From: Rhodothermus sp.
Lineage (GTDB): Bacteria > Bacteroidota > Rhodothermia > Rhodothermales > Rhodothermaceae
Direction: 5' to 3'
NCBI GenBank assembly: GCA_030950375.1
Contig: JAUZRN010000029.1
Location: 1-51,597 of the forward strand
DNA length: 51,597 nt
Below the pieces are notes generated by a model. The model saw only the letters and a program-made list of their open reading frames with translations. It had not been told where the DNA came from and ran no database searches. Below, piece by piece: positions 8,116 through 16,955 of the stretch (the stretch's first letter is position 1; every line of letters starts with the position of its first letter). The position numbers and the translations under genes are program-made.

Positions 8116-10822
8116 AAGCGGGTGGTGGAGGAGATGTCGCCTTTGTTCTCGGATCACGCACCGTGACCGCCGACGCGCCGGCAGGCTCCAGACGACCGTC
8201 TTTGCCTATTGCCCATTCGGCCACGTTGCCGTCCAGATCATACAGCAACGGAGCATCTGGATCGCTGGTATTGCCCGGTGGGCGCGAACCAACAGGTAGC
8301 AGGAGCTCATCCGGTCGAAAGTCAGCCAGCACATCTGCCAGCTGCCGACGCTCGTCTGGATTCGGAGAGTAGCCCAGCCAGTAGGCCAGTGTATTTTCTG
8401 AAGGGCCGGCTTTTTGCTGAAGCCTTTCCAGCTCGTCCCGGGTGGGGAGGCGATAGGGTTGCCCGGTCTGACGGCGCAGCCAGGCTACATAAGCACGCGC
8501 CTCCTCAGCCGTGATGCCACTGGCCGGATAGTTTTCGGTGCCGGGTGGTACGGGATAGTTCGGACTGAAAGCACGAAACTGGGCCCGGGTGATCTCAAAA
8601 CGGCTGACCGACAGGGTGTCGTTGATGCGAACCATTTCCGGAAGCAATAGGCCATGCCGCACAACACCGTAGCGGCCGTCGACCGTCCGGGCGATCTGGC
8701 GAGCCCGTAGTTGCAGCGCCAGCGGAGCACTTTCAGGCAACACGCGCCGACGCAGACGTTCGGCCATCGAGGTGCGGCCGAACAGGTAGGTGTCGGCCCA
8801 GGCCAGATCTTCTTCCATCTTGCGTTTCTGATGGGAGGGACGTTGGAAGCTGTGCGGTTCGTCAGGGTACAGGATGAAACGCACCGGCGCTTTCCCCAGC
8901 TGCTGGAGCGCCCGATAGTGCTGCCAGCCCTGTTCGGTAGGCACTGCCGTATCCCGGTCCCCGAAATGAATCAGCGTAGGGGTAACCACACGGTGTAGCC
9001 GGAAGAGTGGGCTTTTGGCGATGTAATGGTCCAGACGCTCCCATGGAGGCCCGCCGAAGTATGAATCGTCGAAACGTACGCCAAAAGCACAGTTGCCATA
9101 GTCCGAGATCCAGTTTACATCGCCTGCGCCTGGCATGGCCACTTTAAAGCGCTCTGGATATTCGACAGTCAACGCAATGGTCAGAATGGCGCCGTTGGAC
9201 CAGCCCATGACCCCCAGCGAGTCGGGGTCCACCAGCCCCTGATCGACCAGATACTCGATGCCCTTGATGATATCGGGCAACTCCAGCTCGTAATAGCGAC
9301 CTTTGATGGATTCGACGAAGGCCAGGCCATGGTGTCCGCTGCCATGATAGTTAGGACGCAGCACGAAGGCGCCACGCTGAGCCCATAGTGGCGGATAAAC
9401 GGTCCAGTCGGCGCGCCAGGCATCCAGATCAACGCCGCTCGGACCTCCATGGATGACCACCATCAGGGGATGACGACGACCCGGCTGGTAGTTGAAGGGG
9501 TAGTAGAGGATCCCATTGATCGTGTCCCCCTCGGCGCCTTCCCAGTAAATCACTTCCGCGCGCGGAATAGGATGATCCTTGAGATAGGTGTTCAGGCGGA
9601 CAAAGGGACGGACATTATGCAGACGGCCGCGCTGGTAGGTTCCGACCAGGTACTGGGGCAGCGAGTCGGCTCGGGAGTACACAAAAGCAATGGTGTGGCC
9701 GTCAGGACCGATGCGGATCGACGTGCTGTGACGCAGTCGTCTGTCCGAAACGGAATGAGCACGCCATCCGTTGGCAGTCTTTTCGTAAAAGCGAGGTTCC
9801 ATGCGAGGACCGGCCGCAAGCTGCACGTGGAGGCCGCCTGTGGCCACCTGATAGCCCCCATAGCCGACGCCGGCCTCCCAGCCGAGTGGTACCTCAGTGT
9901 AAGTGTGCCGGGTAACGTCAAAATAATAGAGCTTCGTAATACCTGCCCCTTCGTTTTCTGGATCTGAAGCAAATTCATCGCTTGCGTAGAAGCCGGTGCC
10001 ATCGCGTGTCCACACGAAACGGCCCGGGTCAAAATACTGCTCGGCAAAGATCTCGACGGTTTCGTTTCGCTCAAGGTCCAGCAGGTACTGGCGAGGCTGA
10101 TGCCGTGCGTCGGCATCAACCGGGTGTGGATCGATGCTATAGACGATGTAACGCCCTGTAGGATCAACGGCGAATTCCAGGATTTCCCCTTCGTTTTCTG
10201 TCAGGCGCTCTATTTTCTTCGAGTCAAGAGCAATGCGGAAAAGGCGTACCGGATAGAACTCCGTGGTGTCTTCAATAGCCTGTGCATCGTCTTTCTGTTT
10301 TTTGCGCTGCTGTTCATCATAGGTGGGTGTTTCACGAGCGGCAAAGATCAGCCGCGTGCTGTCGAACCAGGCAAAGTCCTGCACCGAAACGTCCAGCTCG
10401 GTCAGGCGGTAGGGTTCGCCACCAAAGGTGTCGAGCAACCAGAGCTGGTGGCCCACGGCATTGTCGTCGTCGCCGGTTTTTCGGGACGAAAGGAAGGCGA
10501 TGTAGCGGCCGTCTGGACTCCAGCGCGGATTGCGGTTGTTGCCGCTGCGGGTGAGCTGCACGGTCAGCGGCAGACCATCGGCTCCTTTCCGGTTCAGGTA
10601 GGTCAGAAACAGGTCGGTCTCAAAACGATCTTTGTCGAAGTTGGTGCTGCGGCGCACCCAGACGATGCGCTGGCCCTCGGGGTCGATTTCCAGCTCGGTA
10701 AGCCTTTCCTGGCGCAGAATGTCTTCGACGGTCCAGGAGCGCCCGGATTGTGCCCGGGCGCAGACAGCAATCAGCAGCAGAGGGATCAGTCCGACACCGA
10801 TTCGTTGCCTCATCGCGATCAC
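8081..10822 (-). CDS. Exported S9 (prolyl-oligopeptidase) peptidase fused to a C-terminal FGE/SUMF1-type domain
   Basis: 913 aa with a Sec signal ending about CARAQS. Residues about 30-450 contain WSPDGRYIAFLSSR-type repeats of a beta-propeller, as in DPP4/acylaminoacyl peptidases. The alpha/beta-hydrolase domain has GWSNG (Ser542), FGDRDTAVP (Asp624) and DEPHSF (His657), a complete triad. From about residue 725 to the end it changes into a formylglycine-generating-enzyme-like domain: VSRFEITRAQFRAF, then YPASGITAEEARAYVAWL, YRLPTRDELERL, DLDGNVAEWA, and a final IGLRVV. Such domains also occur in non-FGE sensors and ligand-binding proteins. The fusion is continuous, with no stop or frame change. 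A lipase gene lies 27 bp upstream on the same strand. Confidence 0.92.
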   Translation of the reverse strand: MIAMRQRIGVGLIPLLLIAVCARAQSGRSWTVEDILRQERLTELEIDPEGQRIVWVRRSTNFDKDRFETDLFLTYLNRKGADGLPLTVQLTRSGNNRNPRWSPDGRYIAFLSSRKTGDDDNAVGHQLWLLDTFGGEPYRLTELDVSVQDFAWFDSTRLIFAARETPTYDEQQRKKQKDDAQAIEDTTEFYPVRLFRIALDSKKIERLTENEGEILEFAVDPTGRYIVYSIDPHPVDADARHQPRQYLLDLERNETVEIFAEQYFDPGRFVWTRDGTGFYASDEFASDPENEGAGITKLYYFDVTRHTYTEVPLGWEAGVGYGGYQVATGGLHVQLAAGPRMEPRFYEKTANGWRAHSVSDRRLRHSTSIRIGPDGHTIAFVYSRADSLPQYLVGTYQRGRLHNVRPFVRLNTYLKDHPIPRAEVIYWEGAEGDTINGILYYPFNYQPGRRHPLMVVIHGGPSGVDLDAWRADWTVYPPLWAQRGAFVLRPNYHGSGHHGLAFVESIKGRYYELELPDIIKGIEYLVDQGLVDPDSLGVMGWSNGAILTIALTVEYPERFKVAMPGAGDVNWISDYGNCAFGVRFDDSYFGGPPWERLDHYIAKSPLFRLHRVVTPTLIHFGDRDTAVPTEQGWQHYRALQQLGKAPVRFILYPDEPHSFQRPSHQKRKMEEDLAWADTYLFGRTSMAERLRRRVLPESAPLALQLRARQIARTVDGRYGVVRHGLLLPEMVRINDTLSVSRFEITRAQFRAFSPNYPVPPGTENYPASGITAEEARAYVAWLRRQTGQPYRLPTRDELERLQQKAGPSENTLAYWLGYSPNPDERRQLADVLADFRPDELLLPVGSRPPGNTSDPDAPLLYDLDGNVAEWAIGKDGRLEPAGASAVTVRDPRTKATSPPPPAFIGLRVVLSHR

Positions 10823-10849
10823 GTATTTTTTCTTCGTTGGGCCAACTGC

Positions 10850-11713
10850 TTAATCTACAAACGCGATGGCTTCAATGGTGTGGAGCAGGTGGCGGCACAG
10901 GTGTAAAAAGAAAGCTTTTTCATTGAAGCGGGCGCCTGGACCCAGGTGCACGCCGACCTGGCGCAGGTGGTCGGCCGGCAGTGTCCCGAGAAAACGACCC
11001 CATCGGGCGCTCCGAATCGATACATAACCGTCGTTGAGACCTTCGTGTCGATGGATATAGCGGGCCAGTGGGGCAATACAGGGGGTGATGGGGACAGTAG
11101 TTCCCGGACCAGCCATGCCGGCCCATGAAAAGCAGGGAACGTCCGGGGGAGTGGGCACTTCCGGGTTGAATACTTCCGTCACGTAGGTAGGGGTCATCTG
11201 TGCAACGGCTTCCAGCAGGGCAGCGGGTTCGTCGGGGAGAAACAGGTGGCTGAGGCGTCGGGCCAGATGCTCCATCCAGCGCCGTATGAAAGCAGGACGC
11301 TCCAGTACCAGCTGCGCCAGCGGAGTGCCCCGATGGGGCGTGGCGATCGTAGTCAGCGAGGCAACATGCTGGTAACCGTCAAGGCGTGCAATCAGGTAGC
11401 GAGCATCCAGACCGCCCATGGAGTGCGCAATCAGGTGGGCTCTGGGGGCACGCGTCTCCTGCAGCACGGTCAGCAGAAGTCGGCGCCATCGCTCGGCCCG
11501 TTGAGCAATGGGAGCATAGGGGGCTACGTTGGGAGCGTAGGCCCGAATGCCATATTGCCGCAGGTATTCAGCGATGGGATGCAGCTGGCTTTTGCGCCAG
11601 GGTTGCGCCAGCGCTCCCAGACCGTGCATCAGCAGTACCGGGTAGCGCAGGGGAATGATCGGGGGTTCGGGAAAAGTCGGCGCCTGGAGTCGGATCCGTG
11701 CCACAGCCATCAA
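10850..11713 (-). CDS. Alpha/beta-hydrolase lipase (triacylglycerol lipase-like)
   Basis: 287 aa. LLMHGLGA (oxyanion HG near residue 30), AHSMGG with nucleophile Ser98, NDGYVS with Asp228 and ADHLRQVG with His249 follow the Pseudomonas/Burkholderia-type lipase arrangement, in which the DG.V and DHL motifs carry the acid and base. TPHRGTPLA after the elbow is also typical. There is no obvious signal peptide: the N-terminus is MMAVARIRLQAP. It lies 27 bp upstream of the S9 peptidase and probably shares its transcript. The first of two adjacent Met codons is used as the start. Confidence 0.88.
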   Translation of the reverse strand: MMAVARIRLQAPTFPEPPIIPLRYPVLLMHGLGALAQPWRKSQLHPIAEYLRQYGIRAYAPNVAPYAPIAQRAERWRRLLLTVLQETRAPRAHLIAHSMGGLDARYLIARLDGYQHVASLTTIATPHRGTPLAQLVLERPAFIRRWMEHLARRLSHLFLPDEPAALLEAVAQMTPTYVTEVFNPEVPTPPDVPCFSWAGMAGPGTTVPITPCIAPLARYIHRHEGLNDGYVSIRSARWGRFLGTLPADHLRQVGVHLGPGARFNEKAFFLHLCRHLLHTIEAIAFVD

Positions 11714-12282
11714 ACGCTTTTACGCCTATACGCTGAGATATGGGACAACATAGCGAACGTGGCGAAAATACGCACATCGCCTGGATTTCTACGATCCGGC
11801 CTGTTTGTGGGATAGCGTATGTCTGCTGTCGGAATACACGTTCCGGGTTTTGCACGCTGGTAGGTGGCCGGATGAGTTTCCAGTTTCCTTAGGAAAAGGT
11901 CGTTTCGACGATGCAAAGCCAGCGCCTGTGCTGTTGTCAGCTTTCGGGGGCAGCCACGTCCTCTTCAGCGCAACGATCGACACCTGGCGTAGCCTCTGGG
12001 GCGTCTTACTCCGCAGAAAGGCTTTCGCGGATCGCTGGCAGTCAGCTTAGCGTGTGTGCAGCGGTCATCGTGGCAGACGAAAATGCTGCTATACCCGGTG
12101 GGAGCGTGCTCAAACGCGAGGCGGCGGGCCATGCAATTACCTGGAGGCTCCAAAAGACGCAGGGACGAATGAGTGAGGGGGATCTGGTCCCGTCTTCTAT
12201 CCCGGCAGGAACAATGCAGTGCGGGGTGGTACATGGCTTCAGGGGCTTGGATCTGCGGAAGTTTCCGTCTCTGCTATTTTGG
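11714..12282. other. 569-bp stretch without a supportable gene
   Basis: It lies between the starts/ends of two leftward genes. Open frames exist on both strands (for example 11911-12303 plus and 11965-12234 minus), but their translations are rich in Cys/Ser/Arg, have no recognisable motif and clash with each other. I see no tRNA, no 4.5S, tmRNA or RNase P core motif, and no strong terminator. It must contain the promoter of the lipase operon near 11720-11800, where A/T content rises. It may hold a decayed gene. Confidence 0.4.
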
Positions 12283-12918
12283 TTAATGCAGCAGCCAGAG
12301 TAGCAGAGCGACGACGAGTGGGACCCGCAGGTTGTCGTTGAGCGGAAGCGGCAGTGCTTCCAGTAGTGTGGCCAGCAGCGCGGCCAGCACGCCGTGGATG
12401 AACGGCACGGGAAAAAACCAGACAGTGAGCAGAGCGGCCCCGAAAAAAGCAAGCGAGCCTTCGACGGTGCGACGGCTGTCGGGCCAGTAATGGCGGCCAA
12501 AGCGGCGTCCTACAATGGCAGCTACTGCGTCGCCCACCATGAAGAGGGCAAAGGCGGTAGCAGCCAGCGACAGGGGAAACAACGTAGCCAGCAGGGCACT
12601 GGAGAGCAGGACCCACGTGGCACCGTTGATGACGAGAGGACTGCCGGGGGGTGGTAGCTCTTCGGGACGCATCATGTAGCCAAAAAACCGTCGGATGACG
12701 CGATGAAATGCCGGCCAGCGGGCGCGCAGTACGTCGGCGCCCAGGGCTGCCAGCGCCAGTGGCCAGAGTACGGCCAGCGCCGTCGGACGCGACACGTGTA
12801 GCAGGCCGATCGGGATGGCCAGGGCTAGCAGGTGCAGCGCTTTGCGAAGCAGCTCACCCTGATAGGAAAGGGTAGGGGGGCGCGGGATTTCCCTCATGTT
12901 GGTTGTTGCCGGCGTCAT
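12283..12918 (-). CDS. Polyprenol/phytol kinase-family integral membrane protein (SEC59/VTE5-like)
   Basis: 211 aa, mostly hydrophobic, with about six or seven membrane segments. Family landmarks are LLRKALHLLALAIP near the N-terminus (R-K-x2-H), GDAVAAIVGRRFGRH, RTVEGSLAFF and the C-terminal LEALPLPLNDNLRVPL. These match the CTP-dependent dolichol/phytol kinase and CDP-diglyceride synthetase-like family. The substrate is likely a prenyl alcohol or a lipid headgroup, but it cannot be specified. ATG at codon 8 (MREIPRPP) is an equally plausible start. It is divergent from hemE. Confidence 0.8.
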   Translation of the reverse strand: MTPATTNMREIPRPPTLSYQGELLRKALHLLALAIPIGLLHVSRPTALAVLWPLALAALGADVLRARWPAFHRVIRRFFGYMMRPEELPPPGSPLVINGATWVLLSSALLATLFPLSLAATAFALFMVGDAVAAIVGRRFGRHYWPDSRRTVEGSLAFFGAALLTVWFFPVPFIHGVLAALLATLLEALPLPLNDNLRVPLVVALLLWLLH

Positions 12919-12958
12919 GGCCGATCAACGAAGCGTGCAGTTTTCGGTTCGGATTTAA

Positions 12959-12988
12959 CGAAAAGGGAACCCGGCATGCCGCTTTTCG
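12959..12988. promoter_or_regulatory. Dyad-symmetric element in the hemE upstream region
   Basis: CGAAAAG at 12959-12965 and CTTTTCG at 12982-12988 form perfect 7-bp arms. Between them lies the 10-bp perfect palindrome CGGCATGCCG (12972-12981). The element sits in the divergent gap between the kinase-like gene and hemE, 42 bp before the hemE ATG. It could be an operator or a 5'-leader hairpin; it is not followed by a T-tract, so a terminator is less likely. Confidence 0.35.
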
Positions 12989-13030
12989 ATAGGCTCAGCG
13001 CTTTTACGGCATGACCATCGGACAGATTCC

Positions 13031-14092
13031 ATGAAAGACCTTCCTCCGCTGCAGAACGATCTGCTGCTCCGCGCAGCGCGACGTGAGCCGGTCGAGCGCA
13101 CCCCGGTCTGGATTATGCGGCAGGCCGGACGCTACCTGCCCGAGTACCGAGCGCTTCGGGCCGACGAAGCCTTTTTTGACGTGGTGCGCACTCCGGAGCT
13201 GGCCACCGAGGTGACGTTGCAACCCCTTCGACGTTTTCCACTTGATGCCGCTATCATTTTTTCCGACATCCTGGTGGTGCCGCAGGCGCTGGGATTGCGC
13301 GTGGAGATGATTCCAGGACGGGGACCGTACTTTCCAGATCCGCTGCGGACCGTGGAAGACCTGCGGCGGCTTCGACGGCCAGAAGTGCGCGAAGCCCTGC
13401 ATTACGTGCTGGAAGCCATCACGATGACGCGGAAGGTGCTGGCCGGCCGCGTACCGCTAATCGGCTTCTGCGGGGCGCCCTGGACGCTCATGGCCTACAT
13501 GATCGAAGGCGGCAGCAGTAAAACGTTCGCTCGCGCCAAGGGCTGGCTCTATCGGCAACCCGAAGCCAGTCATCGATTACTGTCGCTGCTGACCGACATA
13601 CTCGTGGAGTTTCTGGTGGCGCAGATCGATGCCGGCGTCCAGGTGGTGCAGGTTTTTGATTCCTGGGCCGGTGTGCTGAGCCCGGACCTGTTTCGCACGT
13701 TCGCGCTCCCCTACCTGCAGCGCCTTGGCGAGGAAGTAGGCAAGGCGCGACCTGAAGTGCCGCGCATTGTGTTCGCCCGAGGAGCGCACGCGGCCCTGGC
13801 CGAACTGGCTGAGGTCGGCTACGACGTCGTGGGACTCGACTGGACCATTGATCCCCGACAGGCTCGCAGTGTGACAGCGGGACGCGTGGCTCTGCAGGGC
13901 AATCTGGATCCCTGTGTGCTGTATGCCGAGCCCTCTACGATTCGCCAGTTGACCCATCGGATGCTCGAAGCTTTTGGACCCCGTGGACATATTGCCAATC
14001 TGGGACACGGTCTGTATCCCGACCACAACCCTGATCACGTACGGGCCTTTGTGGAGGCCGTGCACGACTATGTGCCGGTTGCGTCTGATTGA
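13031..14092 (+). CDS. hemE: Uroporphyrinogen decarboxylase
   Basis: 353 aa, full family length. It decarboxylates the four acetate side chains of uroporphyrinogen III to give coproporphyrinogen III in haem synthesis, in the cytoplasm. The N-terminal signature [17 protein letters not shown] (residues 24-40) supplies the substrate-binding Arg residues. [29 protein letters not shown] and the C-terminal [15 protein letters not shown] are all typical. It is a single gene here, but the next haem enzyme (hemF) is only 1.7 kb away and hemH/hemL are 8 kb away. The start is the first ATG after the upstream dyad. Confidence 0.98.
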   Translation: MKDLPPLQNDLLLRAARREPVERTPVWIMRQAGRYLPEYRALRADEAFFDVVRTPELATEVTLQPLRRFPLDAAIIFSDILVVPQALGLRVEMIPGRGPYFPDPLRTVEDLRRLRRPEVREALHYVLEAITMTRKVLAGRVPLIGFCGAPWTLMAYMIEGGSSKTFARAKGWLYRQPEASHRLLSLLTDILVEFLVAQIDAGVQVVQVFDSWAGVLSPDLFRTFALPYLQRLGEEVGKARPEVPRIVFARGAHAALAELAEVGYDVVGLDWTIDPRQARSVTAGRVALQGNLDPCVLYAEPSTIRQLTHRMLEAFGPRGHIANLGHGLYPDHNPDHVRAFVEAVHDYVPVASD

Positions 14093-14719
14093 TGGCTGAT
14101 TATGGTCAACCCGGCCTGCTGGAGGACTCGTGCCAGGTAAATTGCCCCGATAGAGCCTGGAAATCAGCGAACAGAGGGGACGGCCAGTTTCGCCCCTCTT
14201 CGCCGAAGGCTCCAGGTGCCCTGCGCGCATGCCGAGCAGATTTTGGCTGCGTACAGGTAATTCAGCCGGTACCCGGCGGCGGGTGGGAGACGGCATGGCT
14301 TACAGCAATCCCATCTGTCGTGCATGCGGCGGTACGGAGTGACGGAATAGCCTTTGTTTGAACCCAGAGTCGGCTTCTTTATCGACCCGCATGCTACATC
14401 GCCGGGGCGAGTCCGCTGACAATGCCACCAGTGTAGGCAAAAACAGTAAGTGGTGGCTGTAGTATCAGACGGCACGAGAGGGCTGACCGGTAACCTGAAT
14501 GACTCAGCAAAGGGCCGTTTGCTAAGGAGATGACACCTGACCGGCCCGGTTAAACTCCAGAGGCACGTGGCTGTCGGCTCTGTCAGAAACAATCTGTTAG
14601 AAACAAAAAGTACCCAGTACAATACTTCAGGCGATATGCCCGCGCATCTCCCGTCAGAAGAACTGGCGTTGGTGATGCAAAACAGCGGATTAAATGGGGT
14701 AGGGAGACGCAATGAGGCG
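14093..14719. other. 627-bp gene-free, inverted-repeat-rich interval downstream of hemE
   Basis: No convincing protein is encoded on either strand. The longest frames (14164-14712 minus, and the upstream extension of the next gene from a GTG at 14567) are Cys/Arg-rich and motif-free. Directly after hemE there is a nested hairpin (14153-14212). Further on, GCCACCA (14424-14430) can pair with TGGTGGC (14451-14457), and GCTGA/TCAGC brackets a small GGT-A-ACC hairpin around 14480-14510. It could be a terminator plus a long structured leader of the pseudouridine synthase, a small RNA, or a decayed gene. Confidence 0.4.
14153..14212 (+). terminator. Nested stem-loop after hemE, probable terminator
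   Basis: Outer stem GAGCCT (14153-14158) with AGGCTC (14207-14212). Inner stem GCGAA plus GAGGGG (14167-14171, 14174-14179) with CCCCTC plus TTCGC (14193-14203), 11 bp interrupted only by a 2-nt CA bulge, over a 13-nt loop. No T-run follows, so it may be a factor-assisted terminator or an RNA-stabilising structure. Confidence 0.45.
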
Positions 14720-15448
14720 ATGTTGAAGATCGCAGAACTGCCGGTACTTTACTTGGATAATCATCTGCTGGTGGTCAATAAACCTTCAGGGCTACGTAGC
14801 CAGGGCGATCGCAGTGGTGCTCCGACAGTGCTTTCGCTGGCCCGGGCCCTGATCAGAGAACGCTTCGACAAACCTGGCAATGTCTATCTGGGATTAGTGC
14901 AGCGGCTGGACGCGCCGGTGTCCGGTGTGATGGTGCTGGCGCGTACTTCAAAAGCAGCAGCCCGACTGACGCGGCAGTTTCGGGAGCATACCGTGGAGAA
15001 AGTGTACCTGGCGCTTGTGGAGGGCGTGCTGGAAGGTCAGGGGACCTGGGTGGATTTTATTGCGCCGGCCCGTGACCACATGCGTCTGGTGCCTGAGGAC
15101 CATCCCTGGGGTAAACGAGCCGTGCTACGCTGGCAGGCCCTGATGACGCGCAATGGACTGACGCTGGTGCGTCTGATGCCTGAAACCGGCCGCAAGCATC
15201 AGATTCGGGTGCAACTTGCCTTTCGCGGGTATCCCATCCTGGGTGATCGGCGCTATCGGGCACGTCGATGGTTGGCTCCCGGACAGATTGCCCTGCATGC
15301 CTGGAAGCTATCGCTCACACACCCGACCCGTCGTGAACGCATGAGCTGGATGGCTCCTGTGCCCTCCTGCTGGGATGAAGCCTTTCGGTTGCAGGTGGAT
15401 CGACTGCTGGTTTATCTGGAAGCTGCCGGTCCGGAAGGCATCCGGTAG
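14720..15448 (+). CDS. RNA pseudouridine synthase, RluA/RluD family
   Basis: 242 aa from ATG 14720 (MLKIAELPVLYLD), where family similarity begins. The frame stays open upstream to a GTG at 14567, but that part has no conserved content. It converts specific uridines in rRNA or tRNA to pseudouridine. It contains HLLVVNKPSG, the catalytic QRLDAPVSG with Asp64 (Gln replaces the more common His before RLD), EKVYLALVEG and the KHQIRVQLAFRGYPILGDRRY C-terminal motif. No S4 domain precedes it. The substrate site is unknown. Its end overlaps the convergent small gene by 37 bp. Confidence 0.9.
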   Translation: MLKIAELPVLYLDNHLLVVNKPSGLRSQGDRSGAPTVLSLARALIRERFDKPGNVYLGLVQRLDAPVSGVMVLARTSKAAARLTRQFREHTVEKVYLALVEGVLEGQGTWVDFIAPARDHMRLVPEDHPWGKRAVLRWQALMTRNGLTLVRLMPETGRKHQIRVQLAFRGYPILGDRRYRARRWLAPGQIALHAWKLSLTHPTRRERMSWMAPVPSCWDEAFRLQVDRLLVYLEAAGPEGIR

Positions 15449-15723
15449 CCTGTTACAGCTTCGGCACAGAGAGCCGGCGCAGGTACCACGCAGACCTCTT
15501 CGTCGCGGAACGGATCAACGACAATGGGAAGATGCTGGTAGGTCTCAAACCGACCGGCACCACGTTGAAACTGCCGCCCGATGGCTTTACACAGCCGGCG
15601 ATAGGCTGTGCGGCCTACCAGAATATAGCGGGCCTCGTAGCCGGCTTCCTGCAGCTGCCGCAAGCTGTCGTGAATGAAGGGCAGCATTTCCTCGTCGTTC
15701 GGCGTATATTCCAGAACGGTCAT
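15412..15723 (-). CDS. Small conserved-looking hypothetical protein
   Basis: 103 aa from ATG 15723 (MTVLEYTPNDEEML); an ATG three codons upstream (15732) is also possible. I do not recognise a family. The sequence looks like a folded soluble protein: an acidic N-terminal helix, ARYILVGRTAYRRLCKAI, and a hydrophobic strand region QHLPIVVDPFRDEEVCVVP. The opposite strand gives no coherent product. It is divergent from hemF and overlaps the end of the pseudouridine synthase gene by 37 bp. It has no membrane segment or signal peptide. Confidence 0.6.
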   Translation of the reverse strand: MTVLEYTPNDEEMLPFIHDSLRQLQEAGYEARYILVGRTAYRRLCKAIGRQFQRGAGRFETYQHLPIVVDPFRDEEVCVVPAPALCAEAVTGYRMPSGPAASR

Positions 15724-15808
15724 AAGCTGCAACCTGTGTTGTTCCGTTATGCTGGATGATCATGCTCGCGTCAACCGGTTGCGTAAAGAACCACGCACCG
15801 ATATTCCA

Positions 15809-16762
15809 ATGGCGCATCGCGTGCAGCGCTTTGTAGAGGCGCTGCAACTGCATATCTGCAAAGCTATAGAAGACGTCGACGGCGCTGCCCAGTTTCGGCG
15901 AGATTCCTGGAATTATCGCGAAGGCGGCGGTGGGTTAACCTGTGTGCTGGAGAACGGGGCCGTCTTTGAAAAGGCCGGTGTCAACACATCGGCTATATGG
16001 GGGCGCCTGTCTGAACGGGCTGCTCGGGCCATTGGCGTGCACCCGGCTCCGTTTTTTGCCACAGGACTTTCCCTGGTCATTCATCCTCGCTCGCCTTACG
16101 TTCCCAGTGTCCACGCCAACTTCCGCTATTTTGCACTGGGAGAAGATCTCTTTCGCCCGGAGGATCAATGGTTTGGAGGAGGGGCCGATTTGACCCCTTA
16201 CTATCCTTTTCTGGAAGATGTGCAACATTTTCACCGGGTATGGAAAGAGGTGTGCGACCGACATCCTGGCATAGCCGACTATGCCCGCTTCAAGGCCGCG
16301 TGTGATGCCTATTTTTACCTGCCTCATCGTGGCGAAATGCGCGGAGTAGGTGGTATTTTCTATGACTACCTGCGCGATGATCCCGAAGGAGCTTTCTTCT
16401 TTACACGGGAGGCCGGGCGTGCTTTTCTGCGTGCGTATCTACCGATCGTTGAACGTCGTAAGGACATACCTTATGGTGAACGTGAGCGACACTTCCAGCT
16501 CCTGCGACGTGGTCGTTACGTAGAGTTCAACCTGATCTATGATCGGGGTACCCGTTTTGGGCTGGAATCGAACGGCCGTACCGAGAGCATTTTGATGAGC
16601 CTTCCCCCTGAAGTTCGCTGGCAGTACGACTGGCGTCCGACGCCCGGATCTGCCGAAGAAGCCGCACTTTGGTTCTTTCAACCACGCGACTGGCTGAGTC
16701 TGAAGGCGTCCGATGTACCCCAGGTTACTCCGGGCCGCCGTGAAGCGTCACGTGATGCGTAG
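15809..16762 (+). CDS. hemF: Oxygen-dependent coproporphyrinogen III oxidase
   Basis: 317 aa from ATG 15809 (MAHRVQRFVEALQ), which lines up with known HemF N-termini and leaves about 85 bp for the divergent promoters. The frame is open further up, with an alternative ATG at 15749 adding 20 residues. It oxidatively decarboxylates coproporphyrinogen III to protoporphyrinogen IX using O2. Signatures are DSWNYREGGGG, KAGVNTSAIWG, VHANFRYF, WFGGGADLTPYYPF, HRGEMRGVGGIFYDYL and RYVEFNLIYDRGTRFGL. The aerobic enzyme, not HemN/HemW type, indicates an oxygen-using lifestyle. Confidence 0.95.
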   Translation: MAHRVQRFVEALQLHICKAIEDVDGAAQFRRDSWNYREGGGGLTCVLENGAVFEKAGVNTSAIWGRLSERAARAIGVHPAPFFATGLSLVIHPRSPYVPSVHANFRYFALGEDLFRPEDQWFGGGADLTPYYPFLEDVQHFHRVWKEVCDRHPGIADYARFKAACDAYFYLPHRGEMRGVGGIFYDYLRDDPEGAFFFTREAGRAFLRAYLPIVERRKDIPYGERERHFQLLRRGRYVEFNLIYDRGTRFGLESNGRTESILMSLPPEVRWQYDWRPTPGSAEEAALWFFQPRDWLSLKASDVPQVTPGRREASRDA

Positions 16763-16955
16763 CGTGCAATGCGTGGCAGATAGACAGCTCTGAAGATAAC
16801 CGCAGCGCCGCCAGAAAAGGTGCATTTTTGAAATCTCTGCGTGTCATGGAAGCTATTAACAATTTGGTAGCGATTTGCTAACTTATGGCTGATTTGCGAA
16901 GCGGAGAGGCCGGATCTCCGGTTTTGAGCTGTCGCTTTCTTGTACCAAAGATGCC

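Noticed and set aside
10100..10906. 268-codon plus-strand frame opposite the S9 peptidase
   Set aside because: The peptidase beta-propeller is well conserved on the minus strand, and the plus product resembles nothing known.
11911..12303. 130-codon plus-strand frame in the gap before the kinase-like gene
   Set aside because: It has a Ser/Cys-rich start, no recognisable motif, and conflicts with frames on the other strand; not enough to call a gene.
13577..14296. 239-codon minus-strand frame overlapping the 3' half of hemE
   Set aside because: It is a shadow of hemE; the part beyond hemE also lacks any motif.
14401..14560. Possible cobalamin or TPP riboswitch before the pseudouridine synthase
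   Set aside because: Some hairpins are present, but I cannot find the conserved core boxes of either class in the right order.
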